This document shows, in pieces, positions 43,103 to 51,387 of a DNA stretch of 64,000 nt. The DNA comes from Sediminicola sp037203765. GTDB taxonomy: Bacteria; Bacteroidota; Bacteroidia; Flavobacteriales; Flavobacteriaceae. Position 1 is the first letter of the stretch. Every line of letters starts with the position of its first letter. The notes under the pieces are model-generated. The model was given only the letters and a program-made list of their open reading frames with translations, was not told the origin of the DNA and ran no database searches. The stretch lies in contig NZ_JBBCAS010000007.1 of NCBI RefSeq assembly GCF_037203765.1, forward strand, positions 62,001 to 126,000. Direction: 5' to 3'. The translations under genes were made by a program, and so were the position numbers.

Positions 43103-44674
43103 ATGAAAAATACTACCAACTATATCACCTGTCTGCTATTAGTATGCTCCTACCTTGTTTTCGGTCAAGATTCGAAGGGACAAGGGCCTTATTCCCAATT
43201 GATCATCCGTGGGGTTACCCTCATCAATGGTAATGGAGCACCACCACAGGGGCCCATTGACATCGTGGTGGAAAACAATATGATTACGAAAGTTCAGGTG
43301 GTGGGCTATCCAGGAGTACCCTTGGATAATTCCAAAAGACCCCAATTGAAGGCAGGAGGCAAGGAGCTCAACTGTGAGGGCATGTACCTGCTACCAGGTT
43401 TTATAGATATGCACGGGCATATAGGTGGAACTGCCCAGGGTGCAGATTACGATTATGTCTTTAAACTATGGATGGCCCATGGGATCACTACCGTCAGGGA
43501 ACCCAGTGGCAGAGGGGTGGATTGGACGATGGATTTAAAGCGAAAAAGTGCCAAGAACGAGATCATTGCCCCGAGACTATTCGCCTATACCGGCTTTGGC
43601 CAGGGCAGTGAAGCACCCATCAGCACCCCGGAAATGGCCAGGGAATGGGTACGCAACAATGCCAAGAAAGGTGCGGATGGTATTAAATTTTTTGGTGCCT
43701 CCCCAGAAATTATGGCCGCAGCATTGGATGAGAACAAAAAATTGGGGCTTAGATCCGCCTGCCACCATGCACAATTGGATGTGGCCAGATGGAATGTCCT
43801 GAATTCCGCAAGGGCGGGACTTACCAGTATGGAACACTGGTACGGCTTGCCTGAGGCATTGTTTGAGGACAGAACGGTACAGCATTATCCTTTGGACTAC
43901 AATTACCAAAATGAGCAAGATAGGTTTGAAGAGGCTGGAAAATTATGGCAGCAAGCCGCCAAACCCTATTCCGATCACTGGAACAAGGTGATGAATGAGC
44001 TCATAAGCTTAGATTTTACCTTGGACCCAACGTTCAATATCTATGAGGCCAGTAGGGACCTGCATAAAGCCCGACGAGCAGAATGGCACGAAGATTACAC
44101 CTTGCCTTCCCTATGGGAGTTCTACCAGCCCAGTAAGGTGTCACATGGCTCCTATTGGCATGATTGGGGCACGGAACAAGAGGTGGCGTGGAAAGAGAAC
44201 TACAGGCTATGGATGACCTTTGTCAACGAATACAAAAATAGAGGTGGAAGAGTCACTACCGGATCGGATTCTGGTTTTATCTTCCAATTATACGGCTTTG
44301 CCTATATCCGTGAAATGGAATTATTGAGGGAAGCCGGATTCCATCCCTTGGAAATTATCCGATCTGCCACCCTGAATGGTGCGGAAGCCTTGGGCATGTC
44401 CAATAAAATTGGTTCCGTAGAAGTTGGAAAATTGGCCGATTTTGTAGTGGTGGATGAAAATCCATTGAAGAACCTCAAGGTTTTGTACGGAACGGGGGCC
44501 ATTAAACTGACCGATGACAATAAAGTAGAACGGGTTGGCGGGGTCACCTATACCATTAAAGACGGAATTGTTTATGATGCCAAACAATTATTAAGGGATG
44601 TAAAAGAAATGGTAAGATTGGCAAAAGAGAAAGAGAATTATAGCATTCAACAACCTGGCGTTACGAAGGATTAA
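43103..44674 (+). CDS. Exported metal-dependent amidohydrolase
   Basis: A 523-residue exported protein; signal peptide MKNTTNYITCLLLVCSYLVFG. The amidohydrolase (imidazolonepropionase/prolidase-like) fold is shown by FIDMHGHIGG (HxH metal pair), ACHHAQ, MEHWYG, TTGSDSG (catalytic Asp) and LADFVVVDENPL near the end. Such enzymes hydrolyse cyclic amides or dipeptides. I chose the ATG giving the signal peptide; an ATG at 43076 lies inside the preceding gene. Its stop interlocks (TTAA) with the convergent small secreted protein gene. Confidence 0.92.
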   Translation: MKNTTNYITCLLLVCSYLVFGQDSKGQGPYSQLIIRGVTLINGNGAPPQGPIDIVVENNMITKVQVVGYPGVPLDNSKRPQLKAGGKELNCEGMYLLPGFIDMHGHIGGTAQGADYDYVFKLWMAHGITTVREPSGRGVDWTMDLKRKSAKNEIIAPRLFAYTGFGQGSEAPISTPEMAREWVRNNAKKGADGIKFFGASPEIMAAALDENKKLGLRSACHHAQLDVARWNVLNSARAGLTSMEHWYGLPEALFEDRTVQHYPLDYNYQNEQDRFEEAGKLWQQAAKPYSDHWNKVMNELISLDFTLDPTFNIYEASRDLHKARRAEWHEDYTLPSLWEFYQPSKVSHGSYWHDWGTEQEVAWKENYRLWMTFVNEYKNRGGRVTTGSDSGFIFQLYGFAYIREMELLREAGFHPLEIIRSATLNGAEALGMSNKIGSVEVGKLADFVVVDENPLKNLKVLYGTGAIKLTDDNKVERVGGVTYTIKDGIVYDAKQLLRDVKEMVRLAKEKENYSIQQPGVTKD

Positions 44675-44919
44675 GCCAATTTAGCCTTATCATTTTTGGT
44701 AGCAAAGGTCAAAGCCTTTAATACCCTAGCATTTTTGTTCTTGTACAAACGGGCAACATCATTTTGGATATCTGTATTAACCTCGTTGAACATGTCATTG
44801 TTGGTTGTGGATACGTTTTCCATTGTAACCGTTTCAACTTTAATATTGTCATTAGCGTCTTGTGCCTGGGCAGCAACTCCGATAAAAAGAACAAAGATTA
44901 AAGTTAAGATGGCTTTCAT
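44671..44919 (-). CDS. Small secreted protein, tandem copy 1
   Basis: An 82-residue protein with signal peptide MKAILTLIFVLFIGVAAQAQ. The mature part has an N-terminal V/T/N-rich segment and a basic C-terminal block DVARLYKNKNARVLKALTF ending AKLA. The same block occurs in copy 2 with only a few changes. The conserved lysine-rich helix may bind membrane or nucleic acid, but function is unknown. Copy 2 has matching upstream DNA. Confidence 0.8.
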   Translation of the reverse strand: MKAILTLIFVLFIGVAAQAQDANDNIKVETVTMENVSTTNNDMFNEVNTDIQNDVARLYKNKNARVLKALTFATKNDKAKLA

Positions 44920-44985
44920 AATGGTAACGTTTTGTTATATAAATAGAACGCCCATAGTGTATTTCAACTCCTTGTAATTCGTCCA

Positions 44986-45046
44986 AGAACCCTTATTTTT
45001 CGGTATCTGGCAAAGGATGGGACAAAGTGCAAAAAAAGGTCGATAA
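44986..45046 (-). repeat. Duplicated upstream region of small secreted gene, copy 1
   Basis: On the plus strand it contains CCCTTATTTTTCGGTATCTG (44990-45009), identical over 20 bases to 45706-45725, and AAGTGC plus an A run at the same offset (35 bases). The TCGGTATC core lies 81 bases before the copy 1 start codon, 79 in copy 2, which suggests a conserved regulator site. Confidence 0.8.
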
Positions 45047-45055
45047 ACGGCAATG

Positions 45056-45086
45056 GCACAAAATATCGGATACCGATATTTTGTGC
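45056..45086. repeat. Perfect 14-bp inverted repeat
   Basis: GCACAAAATATCGG and its exact reverse complement are separated by ATA. On the minus strand the centre reads TCGGTATC, the core of the duplicated upstream motif. It is not directly followed by a T run (a seven-base one lies about 18 bases on for the minus strand), so it could be an operator or a poor terminator. Confidence 0.75.
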
Positions 45087-45088
45087 AG

Positions 45089-45166
45089 TTCATCGATACG
45101 GCATGTTCCGTATATGTTACTTCCTAAGGCTTTATGGGTTGTTTTACGAGGAACAGCTTCGATGAA
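45089..45166. other. Segment with competing stem-loops
   Basis: TTCATCGA (45089-45096) pairs with TCGATGAA (45159-45166), and TGTTCC (45104-45109) with GGAACA (45150-45155), giving one extended fold. A local hairpin ATACGG (45096-45101) with CCGTAT (45108-45113) uses the same bases and excludes it. Strand and expression are unknown. Confidence 0.4.
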
Positions 45167-45397
45167 AGGACCTAAAGCATCTTATCATCCTTCCTAAATC
45201 ACCGAAGTATAACCTAAAGCGATAGCGGCCTTGATCAACATTCATTACCTTAAATGTTCTTCCCAGCAATGAGGGAATAGATATCTCTTACGTATTCCTA
45301 ACCTTAATAGGTCTTAAGCGCCTTTTTTGAAGTTTAGGTGCGATAATGGAGAATATACAATACAATAAACCAGTACTCAGAATAATTTCAACCATGA

Positions 45398-45637
45398 TTA
45401 GGCCAATTTAGCAGTGTTTCTTTTGGTAGTAAAGGTCAATGCCTTCAATACTCTTGCATTTTTGTTCTTGTACAAACGGGCAACCTCGTTACCGTTCGCT
45501 GTAGATACTTCTTTAAACTTATCAGAAGTAACAGTAGTAGTTTCAACATTCTCAGTTTTTACATCAGTAGTGGTTTCTTGCGCTTGGGCAACAACTCCGA
45601 TAAAAAGGATAAAGACGAATGTTAAAATAGCTTTCAT
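45398..45637 (-). CDS. Small secreted protein, tandem copy 2
   Basis: A 79-residue protein from the ATG that begins signal peptide MKAILTFVFILFIGVVAQAQ. An in-frame ATG 12 codons upstream is rejected because copy 1 has no such extension. The C-terminus EVARLYKNKNARVLKALTF ends AKLA as in copy 1; the mature N-terminus is T/V/E-rich. A near-consensus -7 box, minus-strand TACCTTTA, lies about 20 bases upstream. Confidence 0.8.
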   Translation of the reverse strand: MKAILTFVFILFIGVVAQAQETTTDVKTENVETTTVTSDKFKEVSTANGNEVARLYKNKNARVLKALTFTTKRNTAKLA

Positions 45638-45701
45638 GACTTGGGTTTTGTTGTAGTAAAGGTACCCCCGCATGTAAGCTGTTTCCGACTAAACTCGCCC
45701 A

Positions 45702-45762
45702 AAAACCCTTATTTTTCGGTATCTGACAAAAGTTTGGTTGAAGTGCAAAAAAAATCCGATAA
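45702..45762 (-). repeat. Duplicated upstream region of small secreted gene, copy 2
   Basis: Matches 44986-45046, including the identical 20-base block at 45706-45725. Its far end overlaps the T run of the terminator of the neighbouring M23 gene, so the duplicated unit carried part of a terminator with it. Confidence 0.8.
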
Positions 45763-45791
45763 GTGAATTTCGCATAAAAAACACTTATCGG
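45747..45791 (-). terminator. Intrinsic terminator of the M23/M28 operon
   Basis: On the minus strand CCGATAAGTG pairs with CACTTATCGG across a 16-base loop, followed by eight T. It lies 27 bases after the stop codon of the M23-like gene. Confidence 0.85.
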
Positions 45792-45818
45792 AATAATAGG
45801 CTGTTAATCGGTTCAAAA

Positions 45819-46505
45819 CTAATCCACCTTCAACAAGAAATTGGGATTAGGACAATTGTTAGCGTAGTATTTCAGATCGTTTGCAGTAGAAACTCCCGGA
45901 TAATCGCCGTAATACGAACCCATATCATCTATGATCTGGAAGTGCAGGTGTGGTGCATAGTTTACATTGATATCAGGTGTCCCCAAGCTCGCCATTATAC
46001 TACCGGCCTGAAACTCCTTACCTACAAATAGATCATTCAGCGACGCTACGGACAAATGGCCGTAGAGTGTATGGAATACCATGCCTTCCAATTCATGCTC
46101 CAAAATAATGGTCGGACCATAATCCCCAGAAGTACTGTTGTTCTTAAAACTGTGTACCTTACCGGATAACGGGACCCGCACCCTGGTATCTGCCTGGGCC
46201 CAAAAATCCATTCCCAAGTGAATATTGCGCTTATCCCCTGCTCCCGCAAAATGACCGTTACCGGAGTACAGGTTTCTCTGCTCCAAATAACCGCCATAGG
46301 CAACCTTGGCGTTCTGGCGCTCCACAATGCCGTCAACATACTTTTGGCATCCTTCCACTTGGGTAATATCTATTTCCCCCAAAGCGGGGTTCTTGGTGGA
46401 GAGATCCAGAAGGGTATAGTGTTCCTTTGCAAATCCATCCAAAATAGGAATAAAATCGTTGCTATATTTTTGAAGAACCCTTTCCAAAGGTGTAGGTATC
46501 GTCAT
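45819..46505 (-). CDS. M23-type peptidase domain protein without signal peptide
   Basis: A 228-residue protein. The M23 signatures are IHLGMD, YGHL and APHLHFQ, with the H...D and HxH zinc ligands in place. No signal peptide, lipobox or transmembrane helix is seen at the N-terminus (MTIPTPLERVLQKYSND), which is odd for a peptidoglycan enzyme. From memory, similar M23 modules occur inside cytosolic fusions with class III aminotransferases, so a non-peptidoglycan role is possible. It lies 15 bases downstream of the M28 gene, in one operon. Confidence 0.82.
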   Translation of the reverse strand: MTIPTPLERVLQKYSNDFIPILDGFAKEHYTLLDLSTKNPALGEIDITQVEGCQKYVDGIVERQNAKVAYGGYLEQRNLYSGNGHFAGAGDKRNIHLGMDFWAQADTRVRVPLSGKVHSFKNNSTSGDYGPTIILEHELEGMVFHTLYGHLSVASLNDLFVGKEFQAGSIMASLGTPDINVNYAPHLHFQIIDDMGSYYGDYPGVSTANDLKYYANNCPNPNFLLKVD

Positions 46506-46520
46506 AAAGAGATTACTGGA

Positions 46521-48620
46521 TTAATTATTTAAATCTGATATAATTGTGTTGATCTTACTGCTCAGGTCATCAATGGCCTTGCTGTATCGCAAATCCCATT
46601 CCTTTAGTCGATCTGATGATTTTAGGGCTATTTCGTATTCTATCCCTGGCAGCATCCAAGATGCATAACCACTGAAGGGATCCGTAGAGGCGTAGAGCGA
46701 CTTGTACCAATCTCCGTAATACATCCCCTTGGAATCGATAAAGCTTTTTTCCAAAGCCAACATTTTTGTATTGATGGATTTGATCTCATTCTTGGATAGA
46801 CTGTTGTTGTTCAATGCAGTGGCCAATCGTTCTTCAAATCTTGAGGCTACTGCTTCCAGTTCTACCAGGGAAGAATCCACCTGGCCAAACCCTTGGAACC
46901 CCTTATCAAAGGAACTGATATTCTTTGTTGCCTTGTCAAAATGAAGTTTAAGGTCCGTGGCGTATCTTTTTACATCATAAGGTATAATCTCTGCATTGGC
47001 CAATCTCAATGTCATTATTCCGACAAGCTGTTCTACCATTGGTCCCATTTTAAATGAAGAATCCACAAATTTCTCATAAAAACCAAAGCTATCGTAGTTG
47101 GTATGGTATTGTGTAGGCCCCGATGTACCTCCACTTAAAGACGGAACCCCTACATGCATGTAAAACCCGATATGATCAGAGCCACCGCCAAGATTACCGA
47201 TTGAAGGTGATGCCTTATCCCCTTTCCAAACCTCATAGACCGTTTTGTCGGTCTCTGGATAATTCACTTCCTTGGAAGCGTCTACAAGCACCTTCTTTAA
47301 TGTTGGGGATGCCGAGGCACCAAAATTCTTTCCGGATACTCCCCCATCAAAATTGAGATAGGCGACTGCTTTGGCATGGAGTTCATCCTTCATCTGCTCT
47401 ACCCATTCGGCAGACCCTATAACCCCATGTTCCTCGGCATCCCAGTGTGCAATTAAAATGGAACGTTTTGGTCCTTTTCCTTCTTTGACCAATTTTCCCA
47501 AGGCCTCACTAAGACCCAACAACATAGCGGTACCACTGTTTGGATCTGTAGCACCAAATCCCCATGCGTCATAATGGCATCCAAGGATAATCCATTCATC
47601 GGGAAACGTGGTACCTTTAAAGGTACCCACAACATTATTTACCCTAACAAAATCTCTCTTTTGATCTACCATCAGTCGTACTTTTAGAGCACTCCCCCCG
47701 TCCAATCGATAGGTAAATGGGAGTCCGCCTTGCCAACCATCGGGCACTACCGTCCCCTGCATTAAGCCCAAGATCTTTTGCGCTGAGCCATACCCGATTG
47801 GGGTCACTGGAATAGTGGGCATATCGGTTTCCTTGGGATCCTTGCGCGTAATCTTTTTCTTTCCATCCATAGGAAGCGCAGGCTCATAGGGGGTCAACGG
47901 GTCTCCCGTAAAATCTTCGGTAAGGATAGATCCGCGCTGTATGGCACTTTCATTGGCATAGACACCTTCAGGATAAACCAGACCTTTTGTAAATCCGCTA
48001 TCCGCAGGATCCGTATATATGATAAGTCCGGCAGCACCATGTTCCTCAGCAAATTTTGCCTTGTACCCCCTAAAGTTTTGACCATATCTGGCCATTACTA
48101 TTTTACCTTTTACCTCGACCCCCAACTCCTTCAATTTTTCAAAGTCCTCCTTCGTTCCGTAATTGGCATATACCACTTCGGCAGTAACATCACCACTACC
48201 GGAGTAGGCATTCCATCCCTTCCATAGATCAGGATTAGAGGAAAAGGTATCCCCTTCCAATATAAATTCATGTTGATTAAGGGGTTCTCTAATTGGGGTC
48301 ACTACTTCTATCAGGGAATTCCCAGGGTTTTTGGACATGTATACATCGTATGGATATAGATCTACCTTCATTCCCGCATTCTTCATTACATTCGCCATAT
48401 AATCCCTTACCGCTTCATTGGCCTTACTACCCGCTACATGTGGTTCTTTTGTGAGAGTCTTTAAATGGACTTTGTATTGATCAACTTCCACTGCCTCCAA
48501 AAAATCCTGCTCCAATTGTTGTTCCTTGGAAAGTGATTCGGATAAAAAGCCATTTGTAGATTGTGCAGTGGCTATATAACCACAGGACAATAGGACAATG
48601 TGTACTAGTAATTTTCTCAT
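46521..48620 (-). CDS. Exported M28 family peptidase (glutamate carboxypeptidase II-like)
   Basis: A 699-residue exported protein with signal peptide 1-19 (ending YIATA). A PA domain (about residues 120-280, with GKIVMARYG and GAAGLIIYTDPAD) is inserted before the M28 catalytic domain, which holds the zinc ligands and catalytic acid: CHYDAWG, DPNSG, DAEEHG, NFDGG and the final His in TQYHTNYD. A helical transferrin-receptor-like dimerisation domain fills the C-terminus. This is the layout of NAALADase-type carboxypeptidases, which trim acidic peptides. Confidence 0.94.
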   Translation of the reverse strand: MRKLLVHIVLLSCGYIATAQSTNGFLSESLSKEQQLEQDFLEAVEVDQYKVHLKTLTKEPHVAGSKANEAVRDYMANVMKNAGMKVDLYPYDVYMSKNPGNSLIEVVTPIREPLNQHEFILEGDTFSSNPDLWKGWNAYSGSGDVTAEVVYANYGTKEDFEKLKELGVEVKGKIVMARYGQNFRGYKAKFAEEHGAAGLIIYTDPADSGFTKGLVYPEGVYANESAIQRGSILTEDFTGDPLTPYEPALPMDGKKKITRKDPKETDMPTIPVTPIGYGSAQKILGLMQGTVVPDGWQGGLPFTYRLDGGSALKVRLMVDQKRDFVRVNNVVGTFKGTTFPDEWIILGCHYDAWGFGATDPNSGTAMLLGLSEALGKLVKEGKGPKRSILIAHWDAEEHGVIGSAEWVEQMKDELHAKAVAYLNFDGGVSGKNFGASASPTLKKVLVDASKEVNYPETDKTVYEVWKGDKASPSIGNLGGGSDHIGFYMHVGVPSLSGGTSGPTQYHTNYDSFGFYEKFVDSSFKMGPMVEQLVGIMTLRLANAEIIPYDVKRYATDLKLHFDKATKNISSFDKGFQGFGQVDSSLVELEAVASRFEERLATALNNNSLSKNEIKSINTKMLALEKSFIDSKGMYYGDWYKSLYASTDPFSGYASWMLPGIEYEIALKSSDRLKEWDLRYSKAIDDLSSKINTIISDLNN

Positions 48621-48826
48621 ATTTGGTTTTGTTTTTATTATAAATGGGTCCTACTATTATTGCGTCGGATATTTTTGACCCTTTCCATTCAAATATAAAG
48701 GGAAATCATGAAATCCTCTTAAAGTGCCTCCCGAAATATATGCGCCTTCAAAACTTTAAAACCTTTTAACATCATACTCCGTAAGTATTCGTAAATTAAG
48801 ACAACTATATAATAAAAAAAGAAACC

Positions 48827-49492
48827 ATGAAGATGTTCAAGATTGTATTGATCAGTGCCATTGCACTTTTTAGTACTAGTTGCCAATCCAAAAACAAAGA
48901 TCAAAAACCACTTGATGATAAAGTGGCCTTCAGTGGCCAAGACCTTAAAGGGTTTGAAACCGCCTATTTTGCCAGTGGCTGCTTTTGGTGCGTTGAAGCC
49001 GTATTTGAAAGTGTAGCGGGTGTAAAGGAGGTTGTTTCAGGTTATGCCGGGGGAACAGAAATGAACCCCACCTATGAACAGGTTGCCATGGGGAACACTT
49101 CCCATGCAGAAGCCGTTGAAGTATATTACGACCCAAAAGTGGTTTCCTTTGCCACCTTGGTCAAGGTATTCTTTGGATCACAGGATCCTACAACCCTAAA
49201 CAGACAAGGTCCTGACAGGGGCGCTCAATACAGATCTATAGCCTTCTACAAGAATGACGGGGAGAAAAAAATAATAACTGACCATATTGCCAAATTAACA
49301 AAGGACAAGGTATACAACAATCCCATTGTTACCGAGGTAACACCTTTTTCCAAGTTCTATGTTGCGGAAGATTACCATCAGGATTATGAAAGAAAACATC
49401 CCAACAATCCATATATACAGGGCGTTTCCATTCCAAGATTAAAAAGGTTCCAGAAAAAATTTCCCGAACTTTTAAAAACAGGTGCACATTGA
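48827..49492 (+). CDS. msrA: Peptide-methionine (S)-S-oxide reductase MsrA, lipoprotein form
   Basis: A 221-residue MsrA with an N-terminal lipoprotein signal (lipobox STSC, Cys19), so it should act in the periplasm on oxidised methionines. The active site is GCFWC (C52 nucleophile, C55), then GYAGG, GNTSHAEAVEVYYDP, and AEDYHQDY. No C-terminal MsrB domain is fused. The start and signal fit. The 206 bases upstream hold no clear -7 box. Confidence 0.95.
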   Translation: MKMFKIVLISAIALFSTSCQSKNKDQKPLDDKVAFSGQDLKGFETAYFASGCFWCVEAVFESVAGVKEVVSGYAGGTEMNPTYEQVAMGNTSHAEAVEVYYDPKVVSFATLVKVFFGSQDPTTLNRQGPDRGAQYRSIAFYKNDGEKKIITDHIAKLTKDKVYNNPIVTEVTPFSKFYVAEDYHQDYERKHPNNPYIQGVSIPRLKRFQKKFPELLKTGAH

Positions 49493-49525
49493 AATAAGAA
49501 TTTTACTACTTTACAGCGAAAATAG

Positions 49526-49533
49526 TATCTTCG
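49526..49533 (+). promoter_or_regulatory. Near-consensus -7 element four bases before a start codon
   Basis: TATCTTCG (one mismatch to TAnnTTTG) is followed by four bases and the ATG of the CBM9-like lipoprotein gene, the same spacing as at 21945 and 23208. Confidence 0.4.
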
Positions 49534-49537
49534 ATAT

Positions 49538-50272
49538 ATGAAAAAGCTGTTAGTATTATTTTTTTCCTCTTTTATGATCTTGAGCTGTTCTACAAAAAAG
49601 AAAGAGGACCATCAGATAATTGAAGTTAAAAAGGCCAGCAAAAGCCCTAATTTGGATGGCAAGGATATGGATGATTGCTGGAACAAAGCCGAATGGCTGG
49701 CTATGGACCAAAATTGGTTGGGCAATGCTTTTACCTACAAAGATTTTAGTGGCAGGTATAAATTGAGTTGGGATGAAAGCGCTTTATATATCCTTGCGGA
49801 AATTACGGACGATGTCCTATTTGACCAGCATGAGGATCCATTAAAATTATGGTGGGACGATGATTGTGTTGAAGTTTTTATAGATGAGGACAATTCAGGA
49901 GGTCCGCACCAATTCAGTCACAATGCCTTTGCCTATCACATTGCCTTGGACGGGAATGTGGTTGACCTGGCTCCCGATGAATCGCCGCGTCTCTATAATG
50001 ATCACATAACCTCTGTAAGAACCACAACAGGCCATGTAAGTACTTGGGAAATTGCTGTTAAAATATTCGACGATACTTTTGTTGATGGACAAAACAACAG
50101 TCCGAAAAACTTGGAACTGAACAAAAAACTTGGTTTTGCAATTGCTTATTGCGATAATGATGGCAGTAAGGAACGCGAAAACTTCATAGGTTCCGTTTTT
50201 GTTCCCGGGGAGGATAAAAACAAAGGTTATGTAGATGCCAACATATTCGGAACTTTGGTGCTCCTGGAATAA
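49538..50272 (+). CDS. CBM9-like sugar-binding lipoprotein
   Basis: A 244-residue protein; signal with lipobox MILSC (Cys17) makes it a lipoprotein. The mature part matches the CBM9/DUF1083 beta-sandwich: SPNLDGKDMDDCWNKAEW at the start, LSWDESALYILAEITDD, and a WWDDDCVEVFIDEDNS loop rich in acidic residues for carbohydrate or calcium contact. Such proteins bind sugars, often as part of a degradation system; none is next to it. Confidence 0.85.
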   Translation: MKKLLVLFFSSFMILSCSTKKKEDHQIIEVKKASKSPNLDGKDMDDCWNKAEWLAMDQNWLGNAFTYKDFSGRYKLSWDESALYILAEITDDVLFDQHEDPLKLWWDDDCVEVFIDEDNSGGPHQFSHNAFAYHIALDGNVVDLAPDESPRLYNDHITSVRTTTGHVSTWEIAVKIFDDTFVDGQNNSPKNLELNKKLGFAIAYCDNDGSKERENFIGSVFVPGEDKNKGYVDANIFGTLVLLE

Positions 50273-50426
50273 CCGGTTCTTGTAAATCCCATTTTCATAC
50301 CCTCAGAATTATTTTTCCTGCGTCCCCATAAAAATCAATATATTTTCCTTTTATTGCAATGAACATATATTAGTCCAAGTCAATTGCCTTAAATATGGAC
50401 CAAACCGCTATGATACTATTCTTTCC

Positions 50427-51332
50427 TTGAAACATTACACCATTAAAAACGATTTTATTTCCCTAACTATTTTGGAGTATGGGGCAACCATCCAAAAACT
50501 GTTGGTGAAAGATAAAAACGGCAAGCAGGTCAATGTAGTCGCCGGCCATGATCAACCAGAAGCGTATTTAGAAGACCATATTTCCTTAGGGGCATGTGTA
50601 GGCAGGTATGCGGGAAGAATTTCGAAAGGTGGTTTTAATTTGGAAGGAACTTTTTTTCCCCTTTACAATGAAAATGGAATTCACCTCCATGGGGGTGAAG
50701 AAGGTTTTGGACAAAAATATTGGACCCTAAAAGAACACCGTTCCGGTAAGCAACCATTTTTACAACTGGCATATGAAAGCGCCCATTTGGAGGAAGGGTA
50801 CCCGGGCAACCTATCAGCTACCGTTACCTATACCTTGGTAGGTTCTACCCTTAAAATATTATTTGAGGCAACCACTGATAAAACTACAGTTGTAAACCTC
50901 ACCAACCACGCTTACTACAGGTTGGACAACGAAGACTCCATCGAACATTATCAGTTGGAATTAAAGTGCAACAGTATTCTGGATGTAGATGGACAGTTGG
51001 TGCCTACTGGGCGTTTCAATGAGGTTTTGAATACCCAATATGACTTTTCAAAAAAGAAACAAATAGGAAAGGTCCATTTGGACACCCCCTTTACCTTTAC
51101 CCCAAATTGCAAAAATGCGGCCCAGGTTTCTTCCAAGGTTTCAGGAATAATTATGAAGGTTACCACGGATCAACCTGCCATAGTCATCTATACGCCAACC
51201 TCTTTTCCCGCCATTTGTTTTGAAACACAAAATTATCCGGATGCACCCAACCATTCCCACTTTCCAACTTCGGTATTGAGGCCAGGAGAACTATATAGGA
51301 ATGAATCTTCCTTTAGCTTCGAAACCCTATAA
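50427..51332 (+). CDS. Aldose 1-epimerase (GalM family)
   Basis: A 301-residue enzyme for sugar mutarotation. Family motifs seen are YGATIQKLLV, GRYAGRI, GIHLHGG, the catalytic His in NHAYYRL, and the catalytic Glu in CFETQNYPDAPN. No signal peptide, so cytoplasmic. The start is TTG because no in-frame ATG precedes the conserved DFISLTILEYGA. It is 154 bases after the CBM9-like gene, a gap with no feature I can name. Confidence 0.93.
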   Translation: MKHYTIKNDFISLTILEYGATIQKLLVKDKNGKQVNVVAGHDQPEAYLEDHISLGACVGRYAGRISKGGFNLEGTFFPLYNENGIHLHGGEEGFGQKYWTLKEHRSGKQPFLQLAYESAHLEEGYPGNLSATVTYTLVGSTLKILFEATTDKTTVVNLTNHAYYRLDNEDSIEHYQLELKCNSILDVDGQLVPTGRFNEVLNTQYDFSKKKQIGKVHLDTPFTFTPNCKNAAQVSSKVSGIIMKVTTDQPAIVIYTPTSFPAICFETQNYPDAPNHSHFPTSVLRPGELYRNESSFSFETL

Positions 51333-51367
51333 AAAAAATAGGCCTCCAATGCTAATTGAAGGCCTAA
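51331..51367. terminator. Terminator between galM-like and Ohr genes
   Basis: TAGGCCT-C-CAAT / ATTG-A-AGGCCTA (51339-51366) around loop GCTA, with one mismatch. The A run on the left gives a U run for the minus-strand Ohr transcript; on the plus strand the following T-rich tract is weaker. Confidence 0.8.
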
Positions 51368-51387
51368 TGGTATATTTTTCAAATTGA

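Larger units (their letters stand above)
44920..45397. other. 478-base gene-free stretch between the tandem small genes
   Basis: No credible protein frame is seen on either strand. The right-hand end of copy 1's promoter region (44920-45046) is homologous to that of copy 2. Further right are a perfect inverted repeat (45056-45086) and a region with competing stems (45089-45166). The remaining 230 bases to copy 2 show no clear structure or tRNA. Confidence 0.7.
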
